DNA of 64,000 nucleotides from assembly GCF_002356115.1 (NCBI RefSeq), contig NZ_AP014836.1, positions 1,675,091-1,739,090 of the forward strand. The letters run 5' to 3'. Below the pieces are notes generated by a model that did no database searches, had not been told where the DNA came from, and saw only the letters and a list, made by a program, of their open reading frames with translations. Every line of letters starts with the position of its first letter. Position 1 is the stretch's first letter. Below, in pieces: positions 22,424 through 30,404 of this stretch. The stretch comes from Candidatus Nitrosoglobus terrae. GTDB lineage: Bacteria > Pseudomonadota > Gammaproteobacteria > Nitrosococcales > Nitrosococcaceae. A program made the position numbers and the translations under genes.

Positions 22424-22498
22424 GGGCGATTAGCTCAGGGGGAGAGCACTGCCTTCACACGGCAGGGGTCGCTGGTTCAATCCCAGCATCGCCCACCA
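22424..22498 (+). tRNA. tRNA-Val, anticodon CAC
   Basis: The sequence folds as a full cloverleaf: acceptor GGGCGAT pairs with ATCGCCC, the D-arm contains TAGCTCAG, the anticodon stem CTGCC/GGCAG encloses loop TTCACAC with anticodon CAC at 22456-22458, and the T-loop is GGTTCAATCCC. The terminal CCA is encoded (22496-22498). It reads GTG valine codons only, so other valine tRNAs must exist elsewhere. It has its own transcription unit followed by a terminator hairpin. Confidence 0.95.
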
Positions 22499-22513
22499 CC
22501 TATCTCCAAAACT

Positions 22514-22538
22514 AGACACCGGCTTGAAGCCGGTGTCT
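22514..22538. terminator. Terminator hairpin between tRNA-Val and the PEP-CTERM gene
   Basis: AGACACCGGC-TTGAA-GCCGGTGTCT is a perfect 10-base stem with a 5-base loop. It lies 15 bases after the tRNA and 29 bases beyond the convergent gene's stop. It may serve both directions: on the plus strand AATTTCTT follows; on the minus strand the tail is T-poor. Confidence 0.7.
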
Positions 22539-22566
22539 AATTTCTTACAAAACTTTCAAACTTTCT

Positions 22567-23319
22567 TTAAAGCCGACGACGGTAGCTAATAAGCCCCAGA
22601 CTCAGCAGACCGGTACTAAAGAGCAGCAGCATGTTTGGCTCAGGTACTGGGGTTACTGGAACTACCGGTGGCGTTGAAGACCCTGGTAATGATGGAGTTC
22701 CCCCAAACTCAAAGGAACCTTCATTCGTTTGAAATTTAACCGGAAAAGTTGAAAGCGTTACCGAATCACCAAAATCACCCTGAAGGTTTAGTGTAAAAGA
22801 ATCTGACTCACCCGCCTGCAGGCCCGTTTGAATCTTCCCTCCCGAACATCCATCTGCATAAATACACACATCAATATCCTTAAAGCCTCCAGGAACAGTC
22901 TGGTTTGGACCATTTCCAGCACTGACGTTGTTAAAGACCGTGCCCCCGGAAATACTTTCTTTAGTGACGCTAGGATCGGTCGCAAACCCAAACGACATAA
23001 TAGCTGCCTGAGTAAGCGAGCTTGTAGTCTTAGTAGTGTTATCAATACTACCTTCTAATTCTAAATCCTCTTCACCATTACTTGGACCACTAAAAGACTC
23101 CACTTTCCAATTACTGGTTATTGATAAGATGTCACTAGATTTAGTCTCGCCTGCCCAATCTATATTAAATTGTCCGCCCACATTTTGGGGAGAAATTTGA
23201 ACTTCTGAACCATTACTTATTATTGACGGTTGCGTTGCGGCTTGCGCAGTCATTACACTGAGGCTGGCCGCTATAGCCATCATCACTACCCTGAAGCTAT
23301 TTTTATTGTTCATACTCAC
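22567..23319 (-). CDS. PEP-CTERM sorting-domain protein
   Basis: Secreted protein of 250 residues. A signal peptide (VVMMAIAASLSVMTAQA) precedes a Ser/Thr/Asn/Gly-rich beta-type body with no domain I recognise. The C-terminus is the classic PEP-CTERM tripartite signal: VPEP, a hydrophobic stretch LLLFSTGLLSLGLISY and the basic tail RRRL. Such proteins are cleaved by exosortase and exported in strains that make exopolysaccharide. No exosortase is in the window, but an XrtA-associated ATPase is at 59.5 kb. Two palindromes lie upstream. Confidence 0.88.
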   Translation of the reverse strand: MSMNNKNSFRVVMMAIAASLSVMTAQAATQPSIISNGSEVQISPQNVGGQFNIDWAGETKSSDILSITSNWKVESFSGPSNGEEDLELEGSIDNTTKTTSSLTQAAIMSFGFATDPSVTKESISGGTVFNNVSAGNGPNQTVPGGFKDIDVCIYADGCSGGKIQTGLQAGESDSFTLNLQGDFGDSVTLSTFPVKFQTNEGSFEFGGTPSLPGSSTPPVVPVTPVPEPNMLLLFSTGLLSLGLISYRRRL

Positions 23320-23360
23320 CTTCCCTCATTAACCGCTTTACTAACTAAACAGCAAATGAT

Positions 23361-23384
23361 ACTGAGAAGCTAAATCTTCTCAGT
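23361..23384. promoter_or_regulatory. Perfect inverted repeat in the PEP-CTERM gene leader
   Basis: ACTGAGAAG-CTAAAT-CTTCTCAGT, 9-base arms, lies 42 bases upstream of the PEP-CTERM start codon. It could be an operator or a leader-RNA hairpin. No regulator is known to me for this site. Confidence 0.45.
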
Positions 23385-23443
23385 AATTAAAGTATACAAA
23401 AAATATTCCTCATAGCTAACTATTTGATTAATAAATAGCTCCT

Positions 23444-23463
23444 TTAGCGCTATAAGGCGCTAA
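23444..23463. promoter_or_regulatory. Second inverted repeat upstream of the PEP-CTERM gene
   Basis: TTAGCGC-TATAAG-GCGCTAA, 7-base arms, sits 125 bases upstream of the PEP-CTERM start in the 299-base gap before rfbD. The rest of that gap is AT-rich with no gene that I can support. I looked for a sigma-54 (-24/-12) site on the minus strand and did not find one. Confidence 0.4.
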
Positions 23464-23618
23464 CCCTTTGTTTTTTGTAAATAATACTGACGAATTAGTG
23501 TAAAAATAAATTACAGTAACTTTATTTCTACTCGCTAAGATTAAAGAAAGCCTTCAAAATTTCTTGGCTATACATAATTTAACAGAGCCAGTAACCCGAT
23601 TATCTTGTGCTGCACAGT

Positions 23619-24497
23619 TTAAGAATCCACTGCAAGCGCTAGTGCTGTCTTCCAATCTGGCAACTGAATTCCAAAAATGCCTCGGATATGGTTATTATCC
23701 AAACAAGAAAAAGCAGGACGCTGAGCCAAAGTAGGATAATTTGAAGTTGAGATGGGTTCTAGTTTTACTGCTGGGTTTAGGTGATCTAAAATGGCCTGAG
23801 CAAAATTATACCAAGAAGCTTTTCCCTGACAGCTTAGGTGGTAAATCCCAGCCCGTTCCCTAATATAATCCACTATTTGACCCCGTCCCTGAGCAATAAT
23901 CTGGGCTGTTCCCTCTGCTACTAAGCGACTCCAAGTAGGCGCACCAAATTGATCATCCACAGCCTGAATCACTTCCCTTTCTTGCGCTAAACGCTGCATA
24001 GTCAGCAAAAAATTATGGCCTCTTAATCCATATATCCAACTCGTGCGCAGAATTAGATAAGCGCCCCCTACAGCCGCTATAGCCTGTTCACCTACCAGCT
24101 TAGTTTGACCATATACATTAATAGGCCGTGGAATATCTATTTCACGATAAGGAGAATCCTTCTGGCCATCAAAAACATAATCCGTGGAATAATGAATCAA
24201 CGCCGCCCCTCGCTGGCAAGCTTCTTCAGCTAGAATTTTAGGAGCATGCCCATTAATTACCATTGCCTGCTCAGGCTCCTCTTCCGCCCTATCTACGGCG
24301 GTATAAGCGGCTGCATTTACAATCACATTAGGTTGAATTTTAGCCAGCGTAGATGGAATATTGTCTATGTGGGTAAGATTCAGATCATCTTGATCTAATG
24401 CAATGACTTCACCTAAAGGCGCTAATGCTCGTTGTAACTCCCAACCTACTTGGCCATGGGCACCAATCACCAGTATCCGTTTACAGGCATTGTTCAT
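23619..24497 (-). CDS. rfbD: dTDP-4-dehydrorhamnose reductase
   Basis: Last step of dTDP-L-rhamnose synthesis, NAD(P)H-dependent. 292-residue short-chain dehydrogenase with GAHGQVGWELQRAL at the N-terminus, the YSTDYVFDG segment and the catalytic Y-x3-K in VYGQTKLVGE. Last gene of rfbB-rfbA-rfbC-rfbD; its start overlaps the rfbC end by four bases. Confidence 0.95.
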   Translation of the reverse strand: MNNACKRILVIGAHGQVGWELQRALAPLGEVIALDQDDLNLTHIDNIPSTLAKIQPNVIVNAAAYTAVDRAEEEPEQAMVINGHAPKILAEEACQRGAALIHYSTDYVFDGQKDSPYREIDIPRPINVYGQTKLVGEQAIAAVGGAYLILRTSWIYGLRGHNFLLTMQRLAQEREVIQAVDDQFGAPTWSRLVAEGTAQIIAQGRGQIVDYIRERAGIYHLSCQGKASWYNFAQAILDHLNPAVKLEPISTSNYPTLAQRPAFSCLDNNHIRGIFGIQLPDWKTALALAVDS

Positions 24498-25039
24498 GAA
24501 AATAATTCTGCTGCTTTAAAAACTCTGCCTACCTGATCTTTAGCAGAAATAAGGGGCGATCCTTTTAAAGGCCATGCAATGGCAAGATCGGGATCATTCC
24601 AATAAATACAACGCTCTTGCTCTGGGGCGTAATAATCCGTGGTTTTATATAAAAGCTCGGCATAATCGCTCAATACTAAAAACCCGTGAGCAAATCCAGC
24701 CGGTATCCACAACTGCTGCTTATTCTCTGCGGAAAGATAGCAGCCAACCCACTGACCTAAACTTGAAGAGCTTCGCCGTAAATCAACAGCAACATCAAAA
24801 ACTTCACCCACGATTACCCGTACCAACTTACCCTGAGGTTGCTGAATCTGATAATGCAAACCCCGAAGAACATGCTTTTTCGAGCAAGAATGATTATCTT
24901 GCACGAACTGCGCTTGAAGACCCGTTATGGTGTTAAAAACTGCCTGATTATAACTCTCGAGAAAAAACCCTCGCTCATCATTAAAAACTGTAGGATCTAT
25001 GACTAGAACATCGGGAATCTGGGTGAGTATAATTTTCAT
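24494..25039 (-). CDS. rfbC: dTDP-4-dehydrorhamnose 3,5-epimerase
   Basis: Cupin-fold epimerase of 181 residues. Family marks are NDERGFFLESYNQ, FVQDNHSCSKKHVLRGLHYQ with the catalytic histidine, WIPAGFAHGF and LLYKTTDYYAPEQE. It abuts rfbA exactly and overlaps rfbD, so the four rfb genes are one transcript. Confidence 0.96.
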   Translation of the reverse strand: MKIILTQIPDVLVIDPTVFNDERGFFLESYNQAVFNTITGLQAQFVQDNHSCSKKHVLRGLHYQIQQPQGKLVRVIVGEVFDVAVDLRRSSSSLGQWVGCYLSAENKQQLWIPAGFAHGFLVLSDYAELLYKTTDYYAPEQERCIYWNDPDLAIAWPLKGSPLISAKDQVGRVFKAAELFS

Positions 25040-25924
25040 TTAAAATGGATAGACCTTCTCATTGAGTAAACTCAGCAGATAATCTCCATAACCGCTTTTT
25101 TGCAGCGGTCTGGCTAAACGCTCCAGATCCTCAGCACTAATATAGCTCATGCGATAAGCAATTTCTTCCGGGCAGGCAATCTTTAGCCCTTGACGTTTTT
25201 CAATGGTATAAATAAATAAGGCAGCCTCCAGCAGAGAATCATGGGTACCCGTATCTAACCAAGCCATACCCCGACTCATGATCTCCACAAATAATTTTCC
25301 TTCTCTTAAATAATGCCGATTAATATCCGTAATTTCCAACTCCTTTCGAGCAGAAGGTACTAAAGATTCAGCTATTTCCACCACCTGCTCATCATAAAAA
25401 TATAGACCTGTCACGGCATAACGGGATCTAGCTACAGCGGGTTTTTCTTCAATACTTAACACCTTACCCCCAATTCCAAATTCAATCACACCATAGCGTT
25501 CTGGATCTCGAACTGGATAGGAAAAAATGGTAGCGCCAGAGCCGCGTTTAGCTGCGCCCTTTAACAGCACGGATAAATCATCACCATGAAAAATATTATC
25601 TCCAAGCACTAAAGCGCAAGCGCTTCCTTTAATAAAGTTTTTGGCAAGAATAAAAGCCTGCGCAATCCCCTCTGGCCGAGGCTGAATTTGATAAGAAAAA
25701 TTTAAGCCCCACTGGCAACCATCTCCTAGCAGCTGCTCAATGCGGGGTAAATCTTGGGGGGTAGAGATTACTAAAATCTGCCGAATACCTGCTAACATCA
25801 ACACAGAAAGCGGGTAATAAATCATCGGTTTATCATAGATGGGTAGGAGTTGTTTACAAATAGGCTGTGTGACTGGGTACAAGCGGGTTCCCAACCCCCC
25901 GGCAAGCACAATCCCCTTACGCAT
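25040..25924 (-). CDS. rfbA: Glucose-1-phosphate thymidylyltransferase
   Basis: First step of dTDP-rhamnose synthesis. 294 residues with [13 protein letters not shown], the [17 protein letters not shown] segment, [14 protein letters not shown] and [20 protein letters not shown]. Lies between rfbB (4-base gap) and rfbC (no gap). Confidence 0.96.
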   Translation of the reverse strand: MRKGIVLAGGLGTRLYPVTQPICKQLLPIYDKPMIYYPLSVLMLAGIRQILVISTPQDLPRIEQLLGDGCQWGLNFSYQIQPRPEGIAQAFILAKNFIKGSACALVLGDNIFHGDDLSVLLKGAAKRGSGATIFSYPVRDPERYGVIEFGIGGKVLSIEEKPAVARSRYAVTGLYFYDEQVVEIAESLVPSARKELEITDINRHYLREGKLFVEIMSRGMAWLDTGTHDSLLEAALFIYTIEKRQGLKIACPEEIAYRMSYISAEDLERLARPLQKSGYGDYLLSLLNEKVYPF

Positions 25925-25928
25925 ACCT

Positions 25929-26993
25929 TTATATCCTAATACCCAAACGCTCTCGGCAATTATGGCCCTTCATTGCTCGCTGGCACCAAGGCAAATTATC
26001 TAAATACCATTGAACCGTTTTTCTTAGCCCAGTATGGAAACTCTCTTGAGGTTTCCATCCTAACTCCTGACTTATTTTACTTGCATCAATAGCATAGCGC
26101 TGATCATGGCCAAGACGATCTACAACTGAAGTAATTAAAGTACAGTGGGGTATATAAGTAGAATAAGGGCATAGCTCATCAAGCAGCTGGCATATAAGTT
26201 GTACTACCTCTAGATTAGTCTTTTCATTATGCCCGCCAATATTATAAGTTTCTCCAAGCCGACCTTTAGTAAGAACTATTTGTAATGCCCGCACATGATC
26301 TTCCACATAAAGCCAATCCCGTACATTATCCCCCTGACCATACACAGGAAGCGGTTTACCTTCCACACCATTTAGTACTATGAGTGGGATAAGCTTTTCC
26401 GGAAACTGATAAGGGCCATAATTATTAGAGCAATGGGTAATTAAAATCGGTAACCCATAAGTCTGATGCCAAGCGCGTACTAAATGATCAGAAGCTGCTT
26501 TACTCGCCGCATAAGGGGAATTGGGTTGATAAGAGGAGTCCTCTCGAAATAAACCTTTCTCTTCTAAAGAGCCAAACACCTCATCAGTAGAGATATGATG
26601 AAAACGAAATCGAGCTTGGGCACTTTTATCAAGCTTTTTCCAATAACCCAAGACCGCTTCTAACAGCGTGTAAGTCCCTACAATATTAGTGTTAATGAAG
26701 ACTTTAGGGCCCTCAATAGATCGATCTACATGAGTTTCAGCAGCTAAGTGCATTACTGCATCTGGGCGATGATAAGTCAGCAATCGCGCCATCGCCTTAG
26801 CATCACCAATATCAGCTTGGATAAATTGATAGCGGGGGTTAGTAGCTATGGATTCTAGGGACTCTAAATTACCCGCATAAGTGAGTTTATCTACATTAAT
26901 TAGGCGGTAGTTTGTATAGCTAATAAAATATCGTACAACCGCAGAACCAATAAAGCCTGCGCCCCCAGTTACCAAAATAGTCCGTAATCCCAT
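25929..26993 (-). CDS. rfbB: dTDP-glucose 4,6-dehydratase
   Basis: Second step of dTDP-rhamnose synthesis. 354-residue extended short-chain dehydrogenase: NAD motif [33 protein letters not shown] and the catalytic Y-x3-K in [14 protein letters not shown]. First of the rfb genes and 12 bases after zwf, so zwf may head the same transcript. Confidence 0.96.
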   Translation of the reverse strand: MGLRTILVTGGAGFIGSAVVRYFISYTNYRLINVDKLTYAGNLESLESIATNPRYQFIQADIGDAKAMARLLTYHRPDAVMHLAAETHVDRSIEGPKVFINTNIVGTYTLLEAVLGYWKKLDKSAQARFRFHHISTDEVFGSLEEKGLFREDSSYQPNSPYAASKAASDHLVRAWHQTYGLPILITHCSNNYGPYQFPEKLIPLIVLNGVEGKPLPVYGQGDNVRDWLYVEDHVRALQIVLTKGRLGETYNIGGHNEKTNLEVVQLICQLLDELCPYSTYIPHCTLITSVVDRLGHDQRYAIDASKISQELGWKPQESFHTGLRKTVQWYLDNLPWCQRAMKGHNCRERLGIRI

Positions 26994-27005
26994 AGATTTT
27001 ATTTT

Positions 27006-28478
27006 TTAGAGAGTATTACGCCAATGCTGATCATCGCAATCAAATAAACGCCCTGTTTCAGAAGGCCCCCAACTACCCGCATTATAACTAGGAATAAATT
27101 CCCGCTCAGTAGCCCAGGCTCTTAAAATAGGATCTATGACCTGCCAAGCCCAACGTACCTCATCATCACGTAAAAATAGGGAATTATCTCCTTTAATAAC
27201 GTCTAAAAGCAGTATTTCATAAGCATCCAATTTTGCCTCCTCTTGCCCACAAGACGCAGCGTCTAAACCAGTGGTATGAGTACGCATTTCTAACCCTACC
27301 TCCTTAGTTTGCAGCTCGATACGTAGGCATTCATTGGGCTGAACCCCCAATAAAAGCCAGTTAGGCTCAAGGCGATGGATGGGTGTTCGCCGAAATAACT
27401 GCTGAGGCACTTCTTTAAACCGAATAGAAATATGGGAAGCTGTCGTTGCCATACGTTTGCCGGTACGCAAATAAAAGGGTATATGACGCCAACGCCAGTT
27501 ATCGATATAAAGCTTAAGTGCAGCATAAGTCTCAGTAGTGCTATTACTCGCTACACCCTCTTCATTCAGATAGCCCACTACTTTATTACTACCAATGCTC
27601 CCAGATACATATTGAGCCCGAAAAGCATAGGATCGGACAGTACTTACAGAAATAGGTCGGATTGATTTTAAAACTTTTACTTTCTCATCCCGCAGTGATT
27701 CTGGATCCATGTTAGGCGGAGGCTCCATGGCGACTAAAGTCAGCATTTGTAGCAGATGACTTTGAATCATATCCCGCAAAGCGCCTGTTCCTTCATAAAA
27801 CCCAGCCCGTCCTTCAATCCCCGCTGTTTCAGCATGGGTAATTTGAATATGATCAATATAGTTTCGATTCCAAAGCGGCTCAAATAGCACATTAGCAAAA
27901 CGAAATACCAGCACATTCTGTATCATCTCTTTGCCTAAATAGTGATCGATACGAAAAATTTGGCGCTCTCTAAAATATCGATGCAACTGAACCTCCAGCA
28001 TCTCAGCACTTACTAAGTCATAACCAAAAGGTTTTTCCACCACAAGCCGCCGCCAGCCATCTCGTTCCAGATTTAAACCAATAGCGCCCAAATTATTGGC
28101 AACTACGCCAAAATCTGCTGGACGGATAGACATATAAAATACGATATTAGAGGGAAAGATCTGGGATTCTTTTTCCAAGTAAGCCTTAAGGTGCTGGTGA
28201 GTCTCTACTACCGTAAAATCCCCTTGGAAATAGTGTAATCGTTGTAGTAATCGAGCTAGGATTTCTCTATTCAAATCGCCTCTAGCTTTAAGCTGAATAT
28301 CCTGAGCGACCTGTTGGCGCCAATATTCAGTATTCCACTCTTGAAGTGCAACGCCTACAATAGCCATTTTATCAGGTAATCTCTGCGCCGATTCTAGGTG
28401 ATAGAATGCAGGCAGCAGCTTGTTACGACTTAAGTTACCCGTAGCGCCAAAAACCACAAAGGTACATGATTCAACCAT
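27006..28478 (-). CDS. zwf: Glucose-6-phosphate 1-dehydrogenase
   Basis: Oxidises glucose-6-phosphate to gluconolactone phosphate, giving NADPH. 490 residues with the Rossmann start VVFGATGNLSRNKLLPAFYHL, substrate site RIDHYLGKEMIQN and VVEKPFGYDL. No pgl or gnd gene is adjacent; instead it leads into the rfb genes, an unusual setting that ties glucose-6-phosphate use to dTDP-sugar synthesis by position only. Confidence 0.96.
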   Translation of the reverse strand: MVESCTFVVFGATGNLSRNKLLPAFYHLESAQRLPDKMAIVGVALQEWNTEYWRQQVAQDIQLKARGDLNREILARLLQRLHYFQGDFTVVETHQHLKAYLEKESQIFPSNIVFYMSIRPADFGVVANNLGAIGLNLERDGWRRLVVEKPFGYDLVSAEMLEVQLHRYFRERQIFRIDHYLGKEMIQNVLVFRFANVLFEPLWNRNYIDHIQITHAETAGIEGRAGFYEGTGALRDMIQSHLLQMLTLVAMEPPPNMDPESLRDEKVKVLKSIRPISVSTVRSYAFRAQYVSGSIGSNKVVGYLNEEGVASNSTTETYAALKLYIDNWRWRHIPFYLRTGKRMATTASHISIRFKEVPQQLFRRTPIHRLEPNWLLLGVQPNECLRIELQTKEVGLEMRTHTTGLDAASCGQEEAKLDAYEILLLDVIKGDNSLFLRDDEVRWAWQVIDPILRAWATEREFIPSYNAGSWGPSETGRLFDCDDQHWRNTL

Positions 28479-28850
28479 ATCTACTTCACCCTTAATAACT
28501 TGATATTTTTCCCACCCTAAAGGGCAGGGATTCCTTCTGCAAGCGCATAATACCCCATATGGAGAATGACACTAATTGATAACAAAACGTTTCTTGTCCA
28601 TATTGATTTAACCCCTACCCATTCATCTACACTATTCAGCAATACTCCAGCTAAAATCTGAGATTTCTCATAGCATAAAAAGTTAAATTTCAATATAATT
28701 GATAGATTTTGCTAAGGGTGATCTTAAACTACAGTGGATTATCCCTTTCTAGTACAGCGTATTTAAAATAATAAGAATATTCTATATAAATTAATAATAT
28801 ACACCTTATCACTATTGAATATAATGTTCCAAACCTCTTAGGCCACTAAC
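28479..28850. other. zwf/glgA divergent gap with an IS200/IS605-like end
   Basis: 372 bases without a gene. At 28499-28548 is TTGATATTTTTCCCACCCTA followed by AAGGGCAGGGATTCCTTCTG, closely similar in plan to the element end found after pyrC at 1421 (TTGAYAT, TCCCACC, stem, GGAKTC, TGCA). On the minus strand a short frame ending AEGIPAL-stop runs into it, as tnpB tails do. The remaining AT-rich part must hold the promoters of zwf and glgA. Confidence 0.4.
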
Positions 28851-30311
28851 GTGTACAAAATTCTTTTTGCCACCAGTGAGGCATACCCCCTTATCAAAAC
28901 TGGCGGCCTAGGCGATGTCGCCGGAATCCTACCCGCAGAGCTTGCTCATCTGGGATTAGAAGTAACTATTATCCTACCGGCTTACCCAGCCTGTAAAACC
29001 CATCTTAAATATCTTACCGAGATAGCCTCCCTACAAATCCCATCAGTATCAGGATTAATTCGTATCTTAAAGGGTCGACTGCCTGAAGGTTCAAACTCAA
29101 TTTGGCTTGTGGATAGCCCTATCCATTTTGATCGCCCAGGTAACCCCTATTTAGGGGAAAATGGTCAAGATTGGCCCGATAATGCAGCTCGATTTGCCGT
29201 TTTTTGTCAAGCTATCACTCAATTAGTAAACCACCCAGAACTCAACTGGCAGCCTGATATTATCCATTGTAATGACTGGCAAACGGGTCTAGTTCCCCCG
29301 CTACTTGCCCCTCTAAGCAATCGACCTGCCACCCTATTTACTATCCATAATCTTGCCTATCAAGGTCTATTTTCTCGCCAGCAGTTCGAAACCTTAGATC
29401 TACCACCCTATCTGTGGTCATCCTCTGCTCTGGAGTTCTACGATCAATTTTCCTTCATTAAGGGAGGACTAGTATTTGCTGATTGGCTCACCACAGTCAG
29501 CCCCACCTATGCCCAAGGAATTCTTACTCCTGAGTTTGGTTGCGGCCTAGAGGGCGTACTTCGCAAGCGAGCTGATCATCTCACCGGGATTCTTAATGGT
29601 GCCGACTACCAGCGCTGGGATCCAGTCCATGATTCTTTTATTAAGAAACCCTATAGCAAAGCAACTTGGCACCACAAAGCGCTTAACAAATTGGCACTAC
29701 AGCACCAATATGGTCTGCTTGAGGATAAAACTATTCCTATACTAGGTTTTGTCGGGCGATTAGTAGAGCAAAAAGGTATTGATCTTATTATCGACATTCT
29801 CCCTAAGCTATTCTCTAATAAAATTCAGGTAGTTTTTCTAGGTGAAGGCCATAAAAGCTATCAAAACACCTTACAGAAAATTGCTCGAGATTACCCACGA
29901 CAAATGGGGTTATCCATTAGTTATAATGAGCAATTGGCCCATAGTATTCAGGCTGGTGCCGATATTTTCTTAATGCCCTCTCGATTCGAACCTTGTGGTC
30001 TCACCCAACTCTATGCTTTACGCTACGGCACAATACCCATTGTACACCGTACCGGCGGCCTCTCTGACACTATCGTAGAGGCCACTGAGGAAAACATCCA
30101 GCAAGAACTAGCCACAGGTTTTTTCTTTGAAGAGCCATCACCCTCAGCCCTATTTACCGCAATCCAAAAGGCGCTAACTGTTTACGCGCAACCTGATCAA
30201 TGGCGTGAACTTGCTCTTACCGCTATGGGCCAAAATTTTAGCTGGCGCACAAGCGCTAAAGCCTATTATAACCTTTATCATCAAATGCTTTCCAATCGCC
30301 CTACTCAATAG
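28851..30311 (+). CDS. glgA: Glycogen synthase (ADP-glucose type)
   Basis: Family GT5 glucosyltransferase of 486 residues. N-terminal ADP-glucose site KTGGLGDVAG, HNLAYQGLF, KGGLVFADWLTTVSPTYAQ and C-terminal PSRFEPCGLTQLYALRYG. Starts with GTG 28851, giving the usual MYKILFATSEAYPLIKTGG. No glgB, glgC or glgP in the window, so it is separated from the other glycogen genes. Confidence 0.95.
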   Translation: MYKILFATSEAYPLIKTGGLGDVAGILPAELAHLGLEVTIILPAYPACKTHLKYLTEIASLQIPSVSGLIRILKGRLPEGSNSIWLVDSPIHFDRPGNPYLGENGQDWPDNAARFAVFCQAITQLVNHPELNWQPDIIHCNDWQTGLVPPLLAPLSNRPATLFTIHNLAYQGLFSRQQFETLDLPPYLWSSSALEFYDQFSFIKGGLVFADWLTTVSPTYAQGILTPEFGCGLEGVLRKRADHLTGILNGADYQRWDPVHDSFIKKPYSKATWHHKALNKLALQHQYGLLEDKTIPILGFVGRLVEQKGIDLIIDILPKLFSNKIQVVFLGEGHKSYQNTLQKIARDYPRQMGLSISYNEQLAHSIQAGADIFLMPSRFEPCGLTQLYALRYGTIPIVHRTGGLSDTIVEATEENIQQELATGFFFEEPSPSALFTAIQKALTVYAQPDQWRELALTAMGQNFSWRTSAKAYYNLYHQMLSNRPTQ

Positions 30312-30404
30312 CGTAAAATGCATTATCCTTAGCCCCTGCCCTCACCCCTATTAATAAGATTAAATTATCTAAACTAGGCTATACAACTTGGCTATTGGTT
30401 AACT

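Noticed and set aside
23320-23460. Sigma-54 promoter before the PEP-CTERM gene
   Set aside because: PEP-CTERM genes are often sigma-54 dependent, so I looked for the -24/-12 pattern on the minus strand and found no acceptable match.
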